Positions 57,483-64,000 of a stretch of 64,000 bases of DNA are shown here, piece after piece. Positions within the stretch are counted from its first letter, which is position 1. Each line of letters opens with the position of its first letter. The DNA comes from Marinirhabdus gelatinilytica. GTDB taxonomy: Bacteria > Bacteroidota > Bacteroidia > Flavobacteriales > Flavobacteriaceae. A program made the translations under genes and the position numbers. The stretch is from NCBI RefSeq assembly GCF_003353425.1, contig NZ_QRAO01000004.1:1-64000 (forward strand), given 5' to 3'. Under the pieces are notes generated by a model. The model saw only the letters and a program-made list of their open reading frames with translations. It had not been told where the DNA came from and ran no database searches.

Positions 57483-58079
57483 TTATAGGTCTTCCAGTAG
57501 CAACAAATATAGGTTTTTTGTGCTACTTCCATAACTCATAAAGTCCTTTTCTTTTTTGCTCTCAAAGTCCTGAATGGTAGTAATATTGCTGGGTATCTTT
57601 CCTTTCTGTTGCATTTTTATAATGCGCAACCCCTCGCTAATAGTGTCAACAAGTTGGCTGGTCGTGGCAAAGATCACGATGTTGTCCGGGAGTTCATTAA
57701 GTTTTTTCTCCTTCATTTGGTTGGAGGAAAGGAGGATGGATCCATTATTGGCCACTAAGCTCTCACAAGTTGATAGGAAAAAAGTTGCTTTCCCCTTTTT
57801 GCTGAAATTTAAATTGAAACCATCGAATCGAGAAGTGAGCTGCTCGTTGATGCAAAAAACATCCTTTTCATACCAATCGTTCTCCATCAGGATATTATCA
57901 AAGGCCTCGAGAATTTCCTCAAGGTTTTCGCAATACAGAAATTTCCCACCGTTCTTGTTGAAGTTGTATGTAAACTTTTCGTCTATGGGAAGTTTCTCCT
58001 CTGGGTAATATTTTCCTCTTGCTTCTTTTTCTGAAGCCTTATTCTTCTTGGGGTTTAAAAGTCTTTTAAATAGACTCAT
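57483..58079 (-). CDS. LUD-domain protein (lactate utilisation-like)
   Basis: A 198-residue soluble protein: KYYPEEKLPIDEKFTYNFNKNGGKFLYCENLEEILEAFDNILMENDWYEKDVFC at the N terminus and IVIFATTSQLVDTISEGLRIIKMQQKG in the second half fit the LUD/LutC fold seen in this operon in flavobacteria. No Fe-S cysteines, so it would be the non-iron LutC-like member. Partner proteins LutA and LutB are not here; a role in the ftsH-cdsA cluster is unknown. Confidence 0.75.
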   Translation of the reverse strand: MSLFKRLLNPKKNKASEKEARGKYYPEEKLPIDEKFTYNFNKNGGKFLYCENLEEILEAFDNILMENDWYEKDVFCINEQLTSRFDGFNLNFSKKGKATFFLSTCESLVANNGSILLSSNQMKEKKLNELPDNIVIFATTSQLVDTISEGLRIIKMQQKGKIPSNITTIQDFESKKEKDFMSYGSSTKNLYLLLLEDL

Positions 58080-58178
58080 GGGGTTTTAAATTGAGGAGTA
58101 TGCATAACCTAATTATGTAAAGATAAAAAATCTTGACTAAGTATAAGTTGAAGCCAGCAAAACTTTGAAATTACAATA

Positions 58179-60188
58179 CTATTTCTCTTCGGGAATGGTA
58201 TTGTTTTCAGTTTCGGTCTCTTCAGGGTTGGTTTCGTTAGGAGTACTTTTTTCGGTAAGTGGTACCTCCTTTGCCTTTTTAAATGGGCGTTCCCCAAAGA
58301 TACGTTCGAGACTTTCCTTGAAAATCACTTCTTTTTCCAAAAGCTCTTCTGCCAGCAATGTAAGTTTGTCCTTGTTGTCTTCCAAGAGTTTAATGGCACG
58401 TTGGTATTGGGCTTCAATGATTTTTGAAATTTCCTTGTCTATAGACTCGGCAGTCTTTTCACTATAGGGCTTGTTGAAATTATAGTCTGTCTGCCCAGAA
58501 GAATCGTAATAAGTCAAGTTTCCAATTGTTTCATTTAGGCCATAAATAGTTACCATGGCTCTGGCTTGCTTGGTCACTTTTTCAAGATCGCTCAAGGCAC
58601 CCGTAGATATTTTGTTGAAAATCACTTTTTCGGCAGCACGTCCACCCATGGTAGCGCACATTTCGTCCAGCATTTGTTCTGGGCGAACAATAAGGCGTTC
58701 TTCCGGCAAGTACCAAGCAGCTCCCAAAGACTGCCCACGTGGCACAATGGTTACTTTTACCAAAGGCGCAGCGTGTTCCAGCATCCAGCTTACTGTAGCG
58801 TGACCTGCTTCGTGGAATGCAATTGCTTTTTTCTCGTCCGGTGTAATTATCTTGTTTTTCTTTTCTAGACCGCCTACAATCCTGTCCACAGCATCCAAGA
58901 AGTCCTGTTTTGTAACAGCTTTCTTTTCTTTTCTGGCTGCAATGAGGGCTGCTTCATTACAAACATTGGCAATATCTGCTCCCGAAAACCCAGGGGTTTG
59001 CTTCGCCAAGAAATCTGTGTCCAGCGAGTCGTCTTGTTTTAGAGGCCTAAGGTGAACTTCAAAAATTTCTTTACGTTCACGAACGTCCGGCAGGTCTACA
59101 TATATCTGTCTGTCAAAACGTCCAGCACGCATTAGGGCTTTGTCCAGTACATCGGCACGGTTGGTAGCAGCCACAACGATCACGTTGGTATTGGTGCCAA
59201 ATCCGTCCATTTCGGTCAATAACTGGTTTAATGTATTTTCTCTTTCGTCGTTAGATCCAGAGAAATTACTTTTTCCCCTAGCACGACCAATGGCATCAAT
59301 TTCATCGATAAAGATGATTGACGGCGATTTTTCCTTTGCTTGTTTGAAAAGGTCACGTACACGGGAAGCTCCCACACCCACGAACATTTCAACAAAGTCT
59401 GATCCCGAAAGTGAGAAAAACGGTACTTGTGCCTCGCCCGCAACGGCTTTTGCCAATAGGGTTTTACCGGTTCCGGGAGGTCCTACCAATAGTGCTCCTT
59501 TGGGGATTTTTCCTCCTAGGGAAGTATATTTTTCAGGGTTTTTCAGGAAATCTACAATTTCCTGAACCTCTTCTTTAGCGCCCTCTAGTCCTGCAACATC
59601 TTTAAAGGATGTTTTAACATCGGTTTTTTCGTCAAATAGTTTTGCTTTGGACTTTCCAATATTAAATATCTGCCCACCGGCACCTCCACCGGCACCAGCA
59701 CTCATACGGCGCATGATAAATATCCAAATACCAATGATTACGGCAAAGAAAATTATGGAGGGTAGGAACTCGGCCAATAGGTTGGTCTCGGTATCCCAAA
59801 CCACTTTCGTGTTCAGGTCGTTCTCTGCTTTTATGGTATTGATACTGTTCTCAAAATTCTGTAGATCCCCAAACTCAAATTGATAGGTAGCTTCGTTCGC
59901 ACCTGGAGATAGGAAGGAATTGTCTGTTTTTTTCGAGTGGATTTCCTTCTGTTTCGCTTCTGGGGTCAAATAGATCTTTGCAACTTTCTTGTTTACAATT
60001 TCAACCTTTTCAATATCCCCGTCGCGAAGAAACTTCTGGAAATCTGCCTGTGTAGTCTTAGCTGGTTGGGATAAGCCACCTCCAAAAAACTGACTGAACA
60101 GGATTACAATTACAAAGATGATGGCATATACCCAATAGTAGTTAAACTTGGGTTTGCGCATTTCAGGTTTTTTATTCTCGTTAGCCAT
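58179..60188 (-). CDS. ftsH: ATP-dependent zinc metalloprotease FtsH
   Basis: A 669-residue membrane-bound AAA protease. One N-terminal transmembrane helix (YYWVYAIIFVIVILFSQFF), a periplasmic domain, a second helix near residue 135-155 (LLAEFLPSIIFFAVIIGIWIF), then Walker A GPPGTGKT (236-243), Walker B SIIFIDEIDAIG, the second region of homology (ATNRADVLDKALMRAGRFDRQIYV) and the zinc motif HEAGH (459-463). The C-terminal 40 residues are Glu-rich. Degrades membrane proteins. Confidence 0.97.
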   Translation of the reverse strand: MANENKKPEMRKPKFNYYWVYAIIFVIVILFSQFFGGGLSQPAKTTQADFQKFLRDGDIEKVEIVNKKVAKIYLTPEAKQKEIHSKKTDNSFLSPGANEATYQFEFGDLQNFENSINTIKAENDLNTKVVWDTETNLLAEFLPSIIFFAVIIGIWIFIMRRMSAGAGGGAGGQIFNIGKSKAKLFDEKTDVKTSFKDVAGLEGAKEEVQEIVDFLKNPEKYTSLGGKIPKGALLVGPPGTGKTLLAKAVAGEAQVPFFSLSGSDFVEMFVGVGASRVRDLFKQAKEKSPSIIFIDEIDAIGRARGKSNFSGSNDERENTLNQLLTEMDGFGTNTNVIVVAATNRADVLDKALMRAGRFDRQIYVDLPDVRERKEIFEVHLRPLKQDDSLDTDFLAKQTPGFSGADIANVCNEAALIAARKEKKAVTKQDFLDAVDRIVGGLEKKNKIITPDEKKAIAFHEAGHATVSWMLEHAAPLVKVTIVPRGQSLGAAWYLPEERLIVRPEQMLDEMCATMGGRAAEKVIFNKISTGALSDLEKVTKQARAMVTIYGLNETIGNLTYYDSSGQTDYNFNKPYSEKTAESIDKEISKIIEAQYQRAIKLLEDNKDKLTLLAEELLEKEVIFKESLERIFGERPFKKAKEVPLTEKSTPNETNPEETETENNTIPEEK

Positions 60189-60203
60189 GCGGCGTAGGTT
60201 TTT

Positions 60204-60575
60204 TTAGTAAGTGGTTTCTATTTTAACAGTTTTGGCGTCTCCCCAAAGGCCTTCAATATCATAAAATTCCCTGATGTGTTTCTGGAACACGTGTACTACA
60301 ATATGCACGTAATCCATCAAGACCCATTCGGCATTTTCGGTACCTTCAATGTGCCAAGCTTTTTCCTGCAAGCTCTTGCTAACTGTTTTTTGTATGGAGT
60401 TTACAATGGCATTTACTTGTGTATTCGAGGTACCATCGCAAATTATGAAGTAGTCGCAAACTGTATTTTCCAACTCCCTAAGATCCAATATTTCAATATT
60501 TTGACCTTTCACTTCTTCAATACCCTTTATAATGTGGGCTACCAGTATGTCGTTGTCGTTTTCTTTTTTTGGCAT
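60204..60575 (-). CDS. rsfS: Ribosome silencing factor
   Basis: A 123-residue RsfS/Iojap protein: IIKGIEEVKGQNIEILDLRELENTVCDYFIICDGTSNTQVNAIVNSIQKTV, and VLMDYVHIVVHVFQKHIREFYDIEGLWGDAK at the C terminus. It binds uL14 and blocks subunit joining in starvation. An exact -7 box lies 18 bases before the ATG; ftsH follows 15 bases downstream. Confidence 0.95.
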   Translation of the reverse strand: MPKKENDNDILVAHIIKGIEEVKGQNIEILDLRELENTVCDYFIICDGTSNTQVNAIVNSIQKTVSKSLQEKAWHIEGTENAEWVLMDYVHIVVHVFQKHIREFYDIEGLWGDAKTVKIETTY

Positions 60576-60593
60576 TCAAAAAATTTATTTGTG

Positions 60594-60601
60594 CAAAGTT
60601 A
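60594..60601 (-). promoter_or_regulatory. -7 box (TAACTTTG) of the rsfS-ftsH operon
   Basis: Exact TAnnTTTG on the minus strand, 18 bases before the rsfS ATG. Confidence 0.6.
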
Positions 60602-60658
60602 TCACTTTTTTGTTTCTTTAACGCCGTTCTACGACGCAAGTAATTTTAAATATTTCCT

Positions 60659-61390
60659 TTGGATATAATCAAACTTAATGCCATCCCTTCCACCAATAGC
60701 TACTTGCGGGAACTTGTTGCACGAGGCCAGGTTGGAGATGAGCTTGTGGTCACGGCAACAACGCAACAGGAGGGCAGGGGACAACACGGCTCTGTATGGC
60801 AAAGCCAAGCAGGGAAAAGTCTTGCCTGTAGCCTGTTTAAGCGGTTTTCGGGACTTCGGGCCACAGAGCAGTTTTTACTGAATATGCTGGTTTCGCAAGG
60901 AGTTGTGGATGCCCTGAAAGTACTAGAGATACCCAAGGTTGCTATAAAATGGCCTAACGACATAATGTCACAAGGTAAAAAAGTGGCAGGCATTTTAATT
61001 GAAAACCAACTAAAAGGAAGTGAAATTTCCTCTGGCATTATCGGTATTGGGCTCAATGTAAATGAAACATTTTTTGAAGGACTTCCACAAGCGAGTTCGC
61101 TTAAATTGATAACCGGAAAAACCTTTACTATCGATGAAGTGGTTCATACCGTAGCGACACTTGTGTTTGAAAGATTAAAAGGAATGCCTTGTGCCACATT
61201 TGGAACAGTACAACAAGACTATCACGACCTTTTGTTCAAAAGAAATGTGGTCTCAACTTTTCAGACTGAAGCTGGGCTTAAGATTAATGGGATCATCTTA
61301 GGTGTTTCTCCACTTGGGAAACTGCGGGTTTCCCATGAAGACGACACGATCGTGGAGTATGGCTTAAAGGAAATTAAGCTATTGTTCTAA
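60659..61390 (+). CDS. birA: Biotin--[acetyl-CoA-carboxylase] ligase, one-domain
   Basis: A 243-residue biotin ligase without the DNA-binding domain of E. coli BirA. Signature: NAIPSTNSYLRELVARGQVG, QEGRGQHGSVWQSQAGKSL (biotin-loop), AIKWPNDIMSQGKKVAGILIENQ and IGIGLNVNE. The start is a TTG at 60659; the frame has no ATG between it and an upstream stop, and related proteins begin at the same point. Divergent from rsfS. Confidence 0.93.
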   Translation: MDIIKLNAIPSTNSYLRELVARGQVGDELVVTATTQQEGRGQHGSVWQSQAGKSLACSLFKRFSGLRATEQFLLNMLVSQGVVDALKVLEIPKVAIKWPNDIMSQGKKVAGILIENQLKGSEISSGIIGIGLNVNETFFEGLPQASSLKLITGKTFTIDEVVHTVATLVFERLKGMPCATFGTVQQDYHDLLFKRNVVSTFQTEAGLKINGIILGVSPLGKLRVSHEDDTIVEYGLKEIKLLF

Positions 61391-61392
61391 AA

Positions 61393-61785
61393 CTATACAG
61401 TCTCTAGGTTGGTTGCCAAAGTCTCCAAGAACTTGGTAATAGGCCCTTTAATCATCATCTTCATCATAGGGTTGAAATCACCTTCGAACAATAGTTGGGC
61501 TTGCGATGTCTCCTCAGCTACTTGTGTGACATTTCCGGTTAGGGTAAAAGGCAACTTGTCGCTCATAGCGCCCAATATAACTTGGTTGGGAGGGTTCACT
61601 TCCTTTACTTCCAGTGCTATTTCTGGCATTCCTTTAAGGGCAAATACAAAGGCTTTTTCGTTGATCACCTCAAACTTGCTCGTGTTCTCTGGCATGAGCT
61701 GTTCAAAATTCTTTACGTCACTTAAGTAGTTGCACAACTCTGTTGCAGATTTTTGAACGGTCACTTTCTTGCTTTCAATTTTCAT
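61393..61785 (-). CDS. SRPBCC/START-like protein
   Basis: A 130-residue helix-grip protein: KIESKKVTVQKSATELCNYLSDVKNFEQLMPENTSKFEVINEKAFVFALKGMPEIALEV and FEGDFNPMMKMMIKGPITKFLETLATNLE fit the SRPBCC superfamily, which binds hydrophobic ligands. Just downstream of pyrE on the same strand, as is usual in flavobacteria. It ends 2 bases from the convergent birA stop. Confidence 0.82.
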   Translation of the reverse strand: MKIESKKVTVQKSATELCNYLSDVKNFEQLMPENTSKFEVINEKAFVFALKGMPEIALEVKEVNPPNQVILGAMSDKLPFTLTGNVTQVAEETSQAQLLFEGDFNPMMKMMIKGPITKFLETLATNLETV

Positions 61786-61807
61786 AGTATATGTTTGGGG
61801 TGTTGCG

Positions 61808-62461
61808 TTATAGTTTTACGGTTGGGTTCCAATTGGCTGGGTCTTTTCTCCACTGTGAGAGTATGGCAGCTTCTTCCGTATTTATATAATGTGATCTTTC
61901 TGCCTGTACCAGTAAGTGTTCGTAATCGCTCAAGGTGTGCAGGGTAATGTCCTCTTTTTTGAAATTTTCTGAAGCAACATCAAAACCATAGGTAAATATG
62001 GCTACCATACCCTTTACGTTCACGCCTGCTTCGTTAAGTGCTTTTACTGCAAGGAGGCTGCTCTTGCCGGTGCTTATAAGGTCTTCTACGACGACAACAT
62101 TTGCACCCTTTTCCACAAAACCTTCAATCTTGTTCTGCCGGCCGTGCTTTTTTGCCTCGGGGCGGACATAGCAAAAGGGAACGTTCAGGTAGTCCGCAAC
62201 AAGCATGCCAATGCCAATGGCACCCGTTGCCACACCTGCTATGGCGTCTGGTTTTCCGTAGAGTTCCTCAATTTGTTTTGCAAGTTGCTCTCGTAAATAG
62301 GTCCTGATGATTGGATAGGAGAGCGTAATGCGGTTGTCGCAATAAATTGGAGATTGCCAACCGGAAGCCCATGTAAAAGGTTTTTGTGGTTGCAATTTTA
62401 TTGCATTAATTTGCAGCAATAATTCAGCTGTTTTATGCGCTGTTTCTTTATGTAAAATCAT
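61808..62461 (-). CDS. pyrE: Orotate phosphoribosyltransferase
   Basis: A 217-residue enzyme that adds PRPP ribose-phosphate to orotate in pyrimidine synthesis. Motifs: FTWASGWQSPIYCDNR, GVATGAIGIGMLVADYLNVPFCYVRPEAKKHGRQNKIEG, and the PRPP loop VVVVEDLISTGKSSLLAVKAL. ATG 62461 chosen; a longer frame would run into the divergent NUDIX gene. The two start codons are only 7 bases apart. Confidence 0.95.
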   Translation of the reverse strand: MILHKETAHKTAELLLQINAIKLQPQKPFTWASGWQSPIYCDNRITLSYPIIRTYLREQLAKQIEELYGKPDAIAGVATGAIGIGMLVADYLNVPFCYVRPEAKKHGRQNKIEGFVEKGANVVVVEDLISTGKSSLLAVKALNEAGVNVKGMVAIFTYGFDVASENFKKEDITLHTLSDYEHLLVQAERSHYINTEEAAILSQWRKDPANWNPTVKL

Positions 62462-62465
62462 ACTG

Positions 62466-62473
62466 CAAATGTA
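62466..62473 (-). promoter_or_regulatory. -7 box (TACATTTG) of pyrE, overlapping the NUDIX start codon
   Basis: Exact TAnnTTTG on the minus strand four bases before the pyrE ATG; it covers the plus-strand NUDIX ATG at 62469-62471. Confidence 0.5.
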
Positions 62474-63092
62474 TAAAGTTTTTGTCAAAGACATCCCTAT
62501 AATACTTTCTACCGAAAAAAAAATAGGCAGCAATTATAAGTCCATTCCCATAAAGTTGGCGCGTTTCAAAAAAATCATCAAGAAGATTAACAATGGCGAG
62601 TTACTGTATGTGAATCTATACCACAAAAACCCGGAGAAGCTGGAAAAGTTCCTTCGTAAGAAACTTAAAGTAGTGGAAGCCGGGGGAGGCATGGTTTTTA
62701 ATCCAAAAAAGGAAATTCTATTTATTCGCAGAAACGGGAAATGGGACCTCCCAAAGGGTAAGATGGAAAAGGGGGAAAGCTTTGAAGAAGCCGCAGTACG
62801 CGAAACCATGGAGGAAACAGGGGTGAAGGACCTGAAGGTGAAGCGTTTTATAACAAAAACGTACCACGTTTTTAAACGTAACGATAAATTTAAGCTGAAG
62901 ATAACCTACTGGTACGAAATGTACACAGACTATGACGGGGAACTCATCCCAGAGGCCAATGAAGGCATTAAAAAAGTGCGCTGGAAAAATTTTGAAAAAG
63001 CACAGAAAGCCCTCCAAGACTCCTACGAGAATATAAAATTGCTCTTTCCCAAGGAATATTTAACCACCCACCCTAACGATAGGGTATCTTAA
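62469..63092 (+). CDS. NUDIX hydrolase
   Basis: A 207-residue protein with an N-terminal extension of about 65 residues and then the NUDIX fold: VVEAGGGMVFNPKKEILFIRRNGKWDLPKGKMEKGESFEEAAVRETMEETGVKDL contains the full box G-x5-E-x7-REUxEExGU. Substrate unknown. Convergent overlap of 33 bases with the downstream minus-strand gene. Confidence 0.93.
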   Translation: MYKVFVKDIPIILSTEKKIGSNYKSIPIKLARFKKIIKKINNGELLYVNLYHKNPEKLEKFLRKKLKVVEAGGGMVFNPKKEILFIRRNGKWDLPKGKMEKGESFEEAAVRETMEETGVKDLKVKRFITKTYHVFKRNDKFKLKITYWYEMYTDYDGELIPEANEGIKKVRWKNFEKAQKALQDSYENIKLLFPKEYLTTHPNDRVS

Positions 63093-64000
63093 ATGAGCTT
63101 TCTCGTAATTGGGGGTTTGCTTATGTATCCAGTCCAATTGCAAGAACCAGTTGGCCTCAAAACTGGGGTCCTGCCTTTTTTTGGCTTCAAACTGTTTTTG
63201 AATCTCTGGATTTTCGTTTAGGAATTCCATGGCCTTATCTTCCCATACATAGGGCGAAAACCCTTCTTTTTGCTGAAGGATGGCATCGAAAAAATTCCAG
63301 TTAAAGAATGAATCTGGGGCGGACGGCTCCAGCGTTTCAATTAAATACCTCACCCCGTCCTGATCTGTGCTGAACCAGTAGTCGCCTTTTTTTACCTCAA
63401 CATTTTCAGTGGTGGCCTCCACTTGGGTGCTGTAGTGGGGATAGTGGCCCTCGTAAGGGTTTTGAAAGGTTTTATAATCTTTTATGTGGTAAACTTGCGC
63501 TTTAATAATGGTATCGCGTTGTATTGTTTCATAATGTATTTTGTTCTGTTTTAGTAAGTCCAGTACGTTCCAATATCCCTTTGGGACAATGTAGGCTTCA
63601 GGAATCGTAATACTTGCCAATGGTGCAAAAGTGTTGTAATAGGTAACATCTCGCGTAAAAGGTTTGTCGCGGTCAAATTTCAGTCTTTGTTGGCCCGTTA
63701 CTTCGCTGGGTATTTGTGATGCTTCATATCCTTTAAACTGAAGTGTGGCTGTTTTACTGCTGTCCACTTTCCATTGGATAGGGTACTTGTCTCCCGGTTT
63801 GTAGAGGTCACGGTCTATTTTTTTTAGATTCTGTACCAATTCTGAATCTTCATCGGCTATTTTTATAAATTGTTCCATTAATTTATAAGTGCCCTCCACT
63901 CTTTGTCTGTAGGGCTTTAGCATATGGGTCTCTACCATCATGCCAACGGTGCCAAACAATGTTGTATACCCGGTTGAGTAGCGTGGGGAATCCATAAACT
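63060..64000 (-). CDS. M14-like metallocarboxypeptidase, C-terminal part (runs off window)
   Basis: The frame stays open through the right edge; the ATG at 63995 is internal because the preceding codons continue the protein. About 313 residues are visible. The start of the visible part, DSPRYSTGYTTLFGTVGMMVETHMLKPYRQRVEGTYKLMEQFI, corresponds to the region after the zinc site in flavobacterial M14 carboxypeptidases, where MLKPY and VETH follow the catalytic domain. The HxxE zinc motif lies outside the window, so function rests on family likeness. Its 3' end overlaps the NUDIX gene. Confidence 0.7.
   Translation of the reverse strand, partial: FMDSPRYSTGYTTLFGTVGMMVETHMLKPYRQRVEGTYKLMEQFIKIADEDSELVQNLKKIDRDLYKPGDKYPIQWKVDSSKTATLQFKGYEASQIPSEVTGQQRLKFDRDKPFTRDVTYYNTFAPLASITIPEAYIVPKGYWNVLDLLKQNKIHYETIQRDTIIKAQVYHIKDYKTFQNPYEGHYPHYSTQVEATTENVEVKKGDYWFSTDQDGVRYLIETLEPSAPDSFFNWNFFDAILQQKEGFSPYVWEDKAMEFLNENPEIQKQFEAKKRQDPSFEANWFLQLDWIHKQTPNYEKAHLRYPIVRVGG

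Noticed and set aside
1-64000. tRNA, rRNA, CRISPR arrays, insertion sequences or prophage genes
   Set aside because: I read all intergenic spaces and found no cloverleaf, regular spaced repeats, transposase or phage structural genes.

Overview
The window is chromosomal DNA from a member of the Bacteroidota, most likely a marine member of the Flavobacteriaceae. The support is direct: type IX secretion (T9SS) C-terminal sorting tails with the YPNP motif (1-348, 8980-10365, 28369-30531), many short lipoprotein signals, the Bacteroidota -7 promoter box TAnnTTTG a few bases ahead of start codons, almost no Shine-Dalgarno sequences, and gene neighbourhoods usual in flavobacteria (rsfS-ftsH-LUD-cdsA-psd-ACBP; SRPBCC-pyrE-NUDIX; FeS photolyase next to DASH cryptochrome). 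Base composition looks moderate to AT-rich, with two clear outliers: the GC-rich tail at 1-348 and the very AT-rich gene at 24274-24954.

Layout. 1-2707: end of a T9SS cargo protein, then a tight plus-strand operon ending in the flavin transferase ApbE. 2681-6987: minus-strand housekeeping genes (methyltransferase, methionine aminopeptidase, HAD hydrolase, thioredoxin-like lipoprotein, phosphoglycerate mutase). 7023-10365: a small XRE regulator divergent from two secreted proteins (a zincin metalloprotease and a seven-repeat FG-GAP/VCBS protein), with a 12-bp-arm inverted repeat between them. 10418-12701: a minus-strand peptidase operon (pepE, M15, M48). 12800-17323: a plus-strand operon of two TonB-plug-like regulatory-domain proteins, a DUF6702-like protein and an M1 aminopeptidase. 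17431-19834: tatA, PAP2 phosphatase and a subtilisin lipoprotein.

20085-28246 is the most interesting region: a minus-strand tryptophan/kynurenine degradation operon (kynU, kmo, 2-aminomuconate deaminase, aminomuconate semialdehyde dehydrogenase, an SDR lacking its catalytic residues, ACMS decarboxylase, O-methyltransferase). An AT-rich gene resembling the Abi-alpha (DUF4393) abortive-infection family sits inside it, coupled by an ATGA overlap to the dehydrogenase gene. No 3-hydroxyanthranilate dioxygenase is present. Several intergenic gaps hold strong hairpins, and two ATTCnGAAT palindromes lie ahead of kynU.

28369-37182: vanadium-haloperoxidase-like T9SS protein, Fe-S and GNAT proteins, two short genes (47 and 52 codons), FeS-type photolyase, DASH cryptochrome with a DUF2256 mini-protein, methyltransferase and msrA. 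37333-47679: degenerate zinc-ribbon coiled coil, Nif3-like protein, lpxK, hybrid histidine kinase, gap, lipA, an NRAMP-like transporter without the metal motif, ECF sigma factor and glycosyltransferase. 47855-55372: fasciclin lipoprotein, murB, aminotransferase, double aspartyl protease with PDZ, DUF1573 and valS. 55469-64000: phospholipid synthesis with ftsH and rsfS, birA, pyrE, NUDIX and the C-terminal part of an M14-like carboxypeptidase that runs off the right edge.

I saw no rRNA, tRNA, insertion sequence or CRISPR array. No stretch longer than 300 bases lacks a gene.
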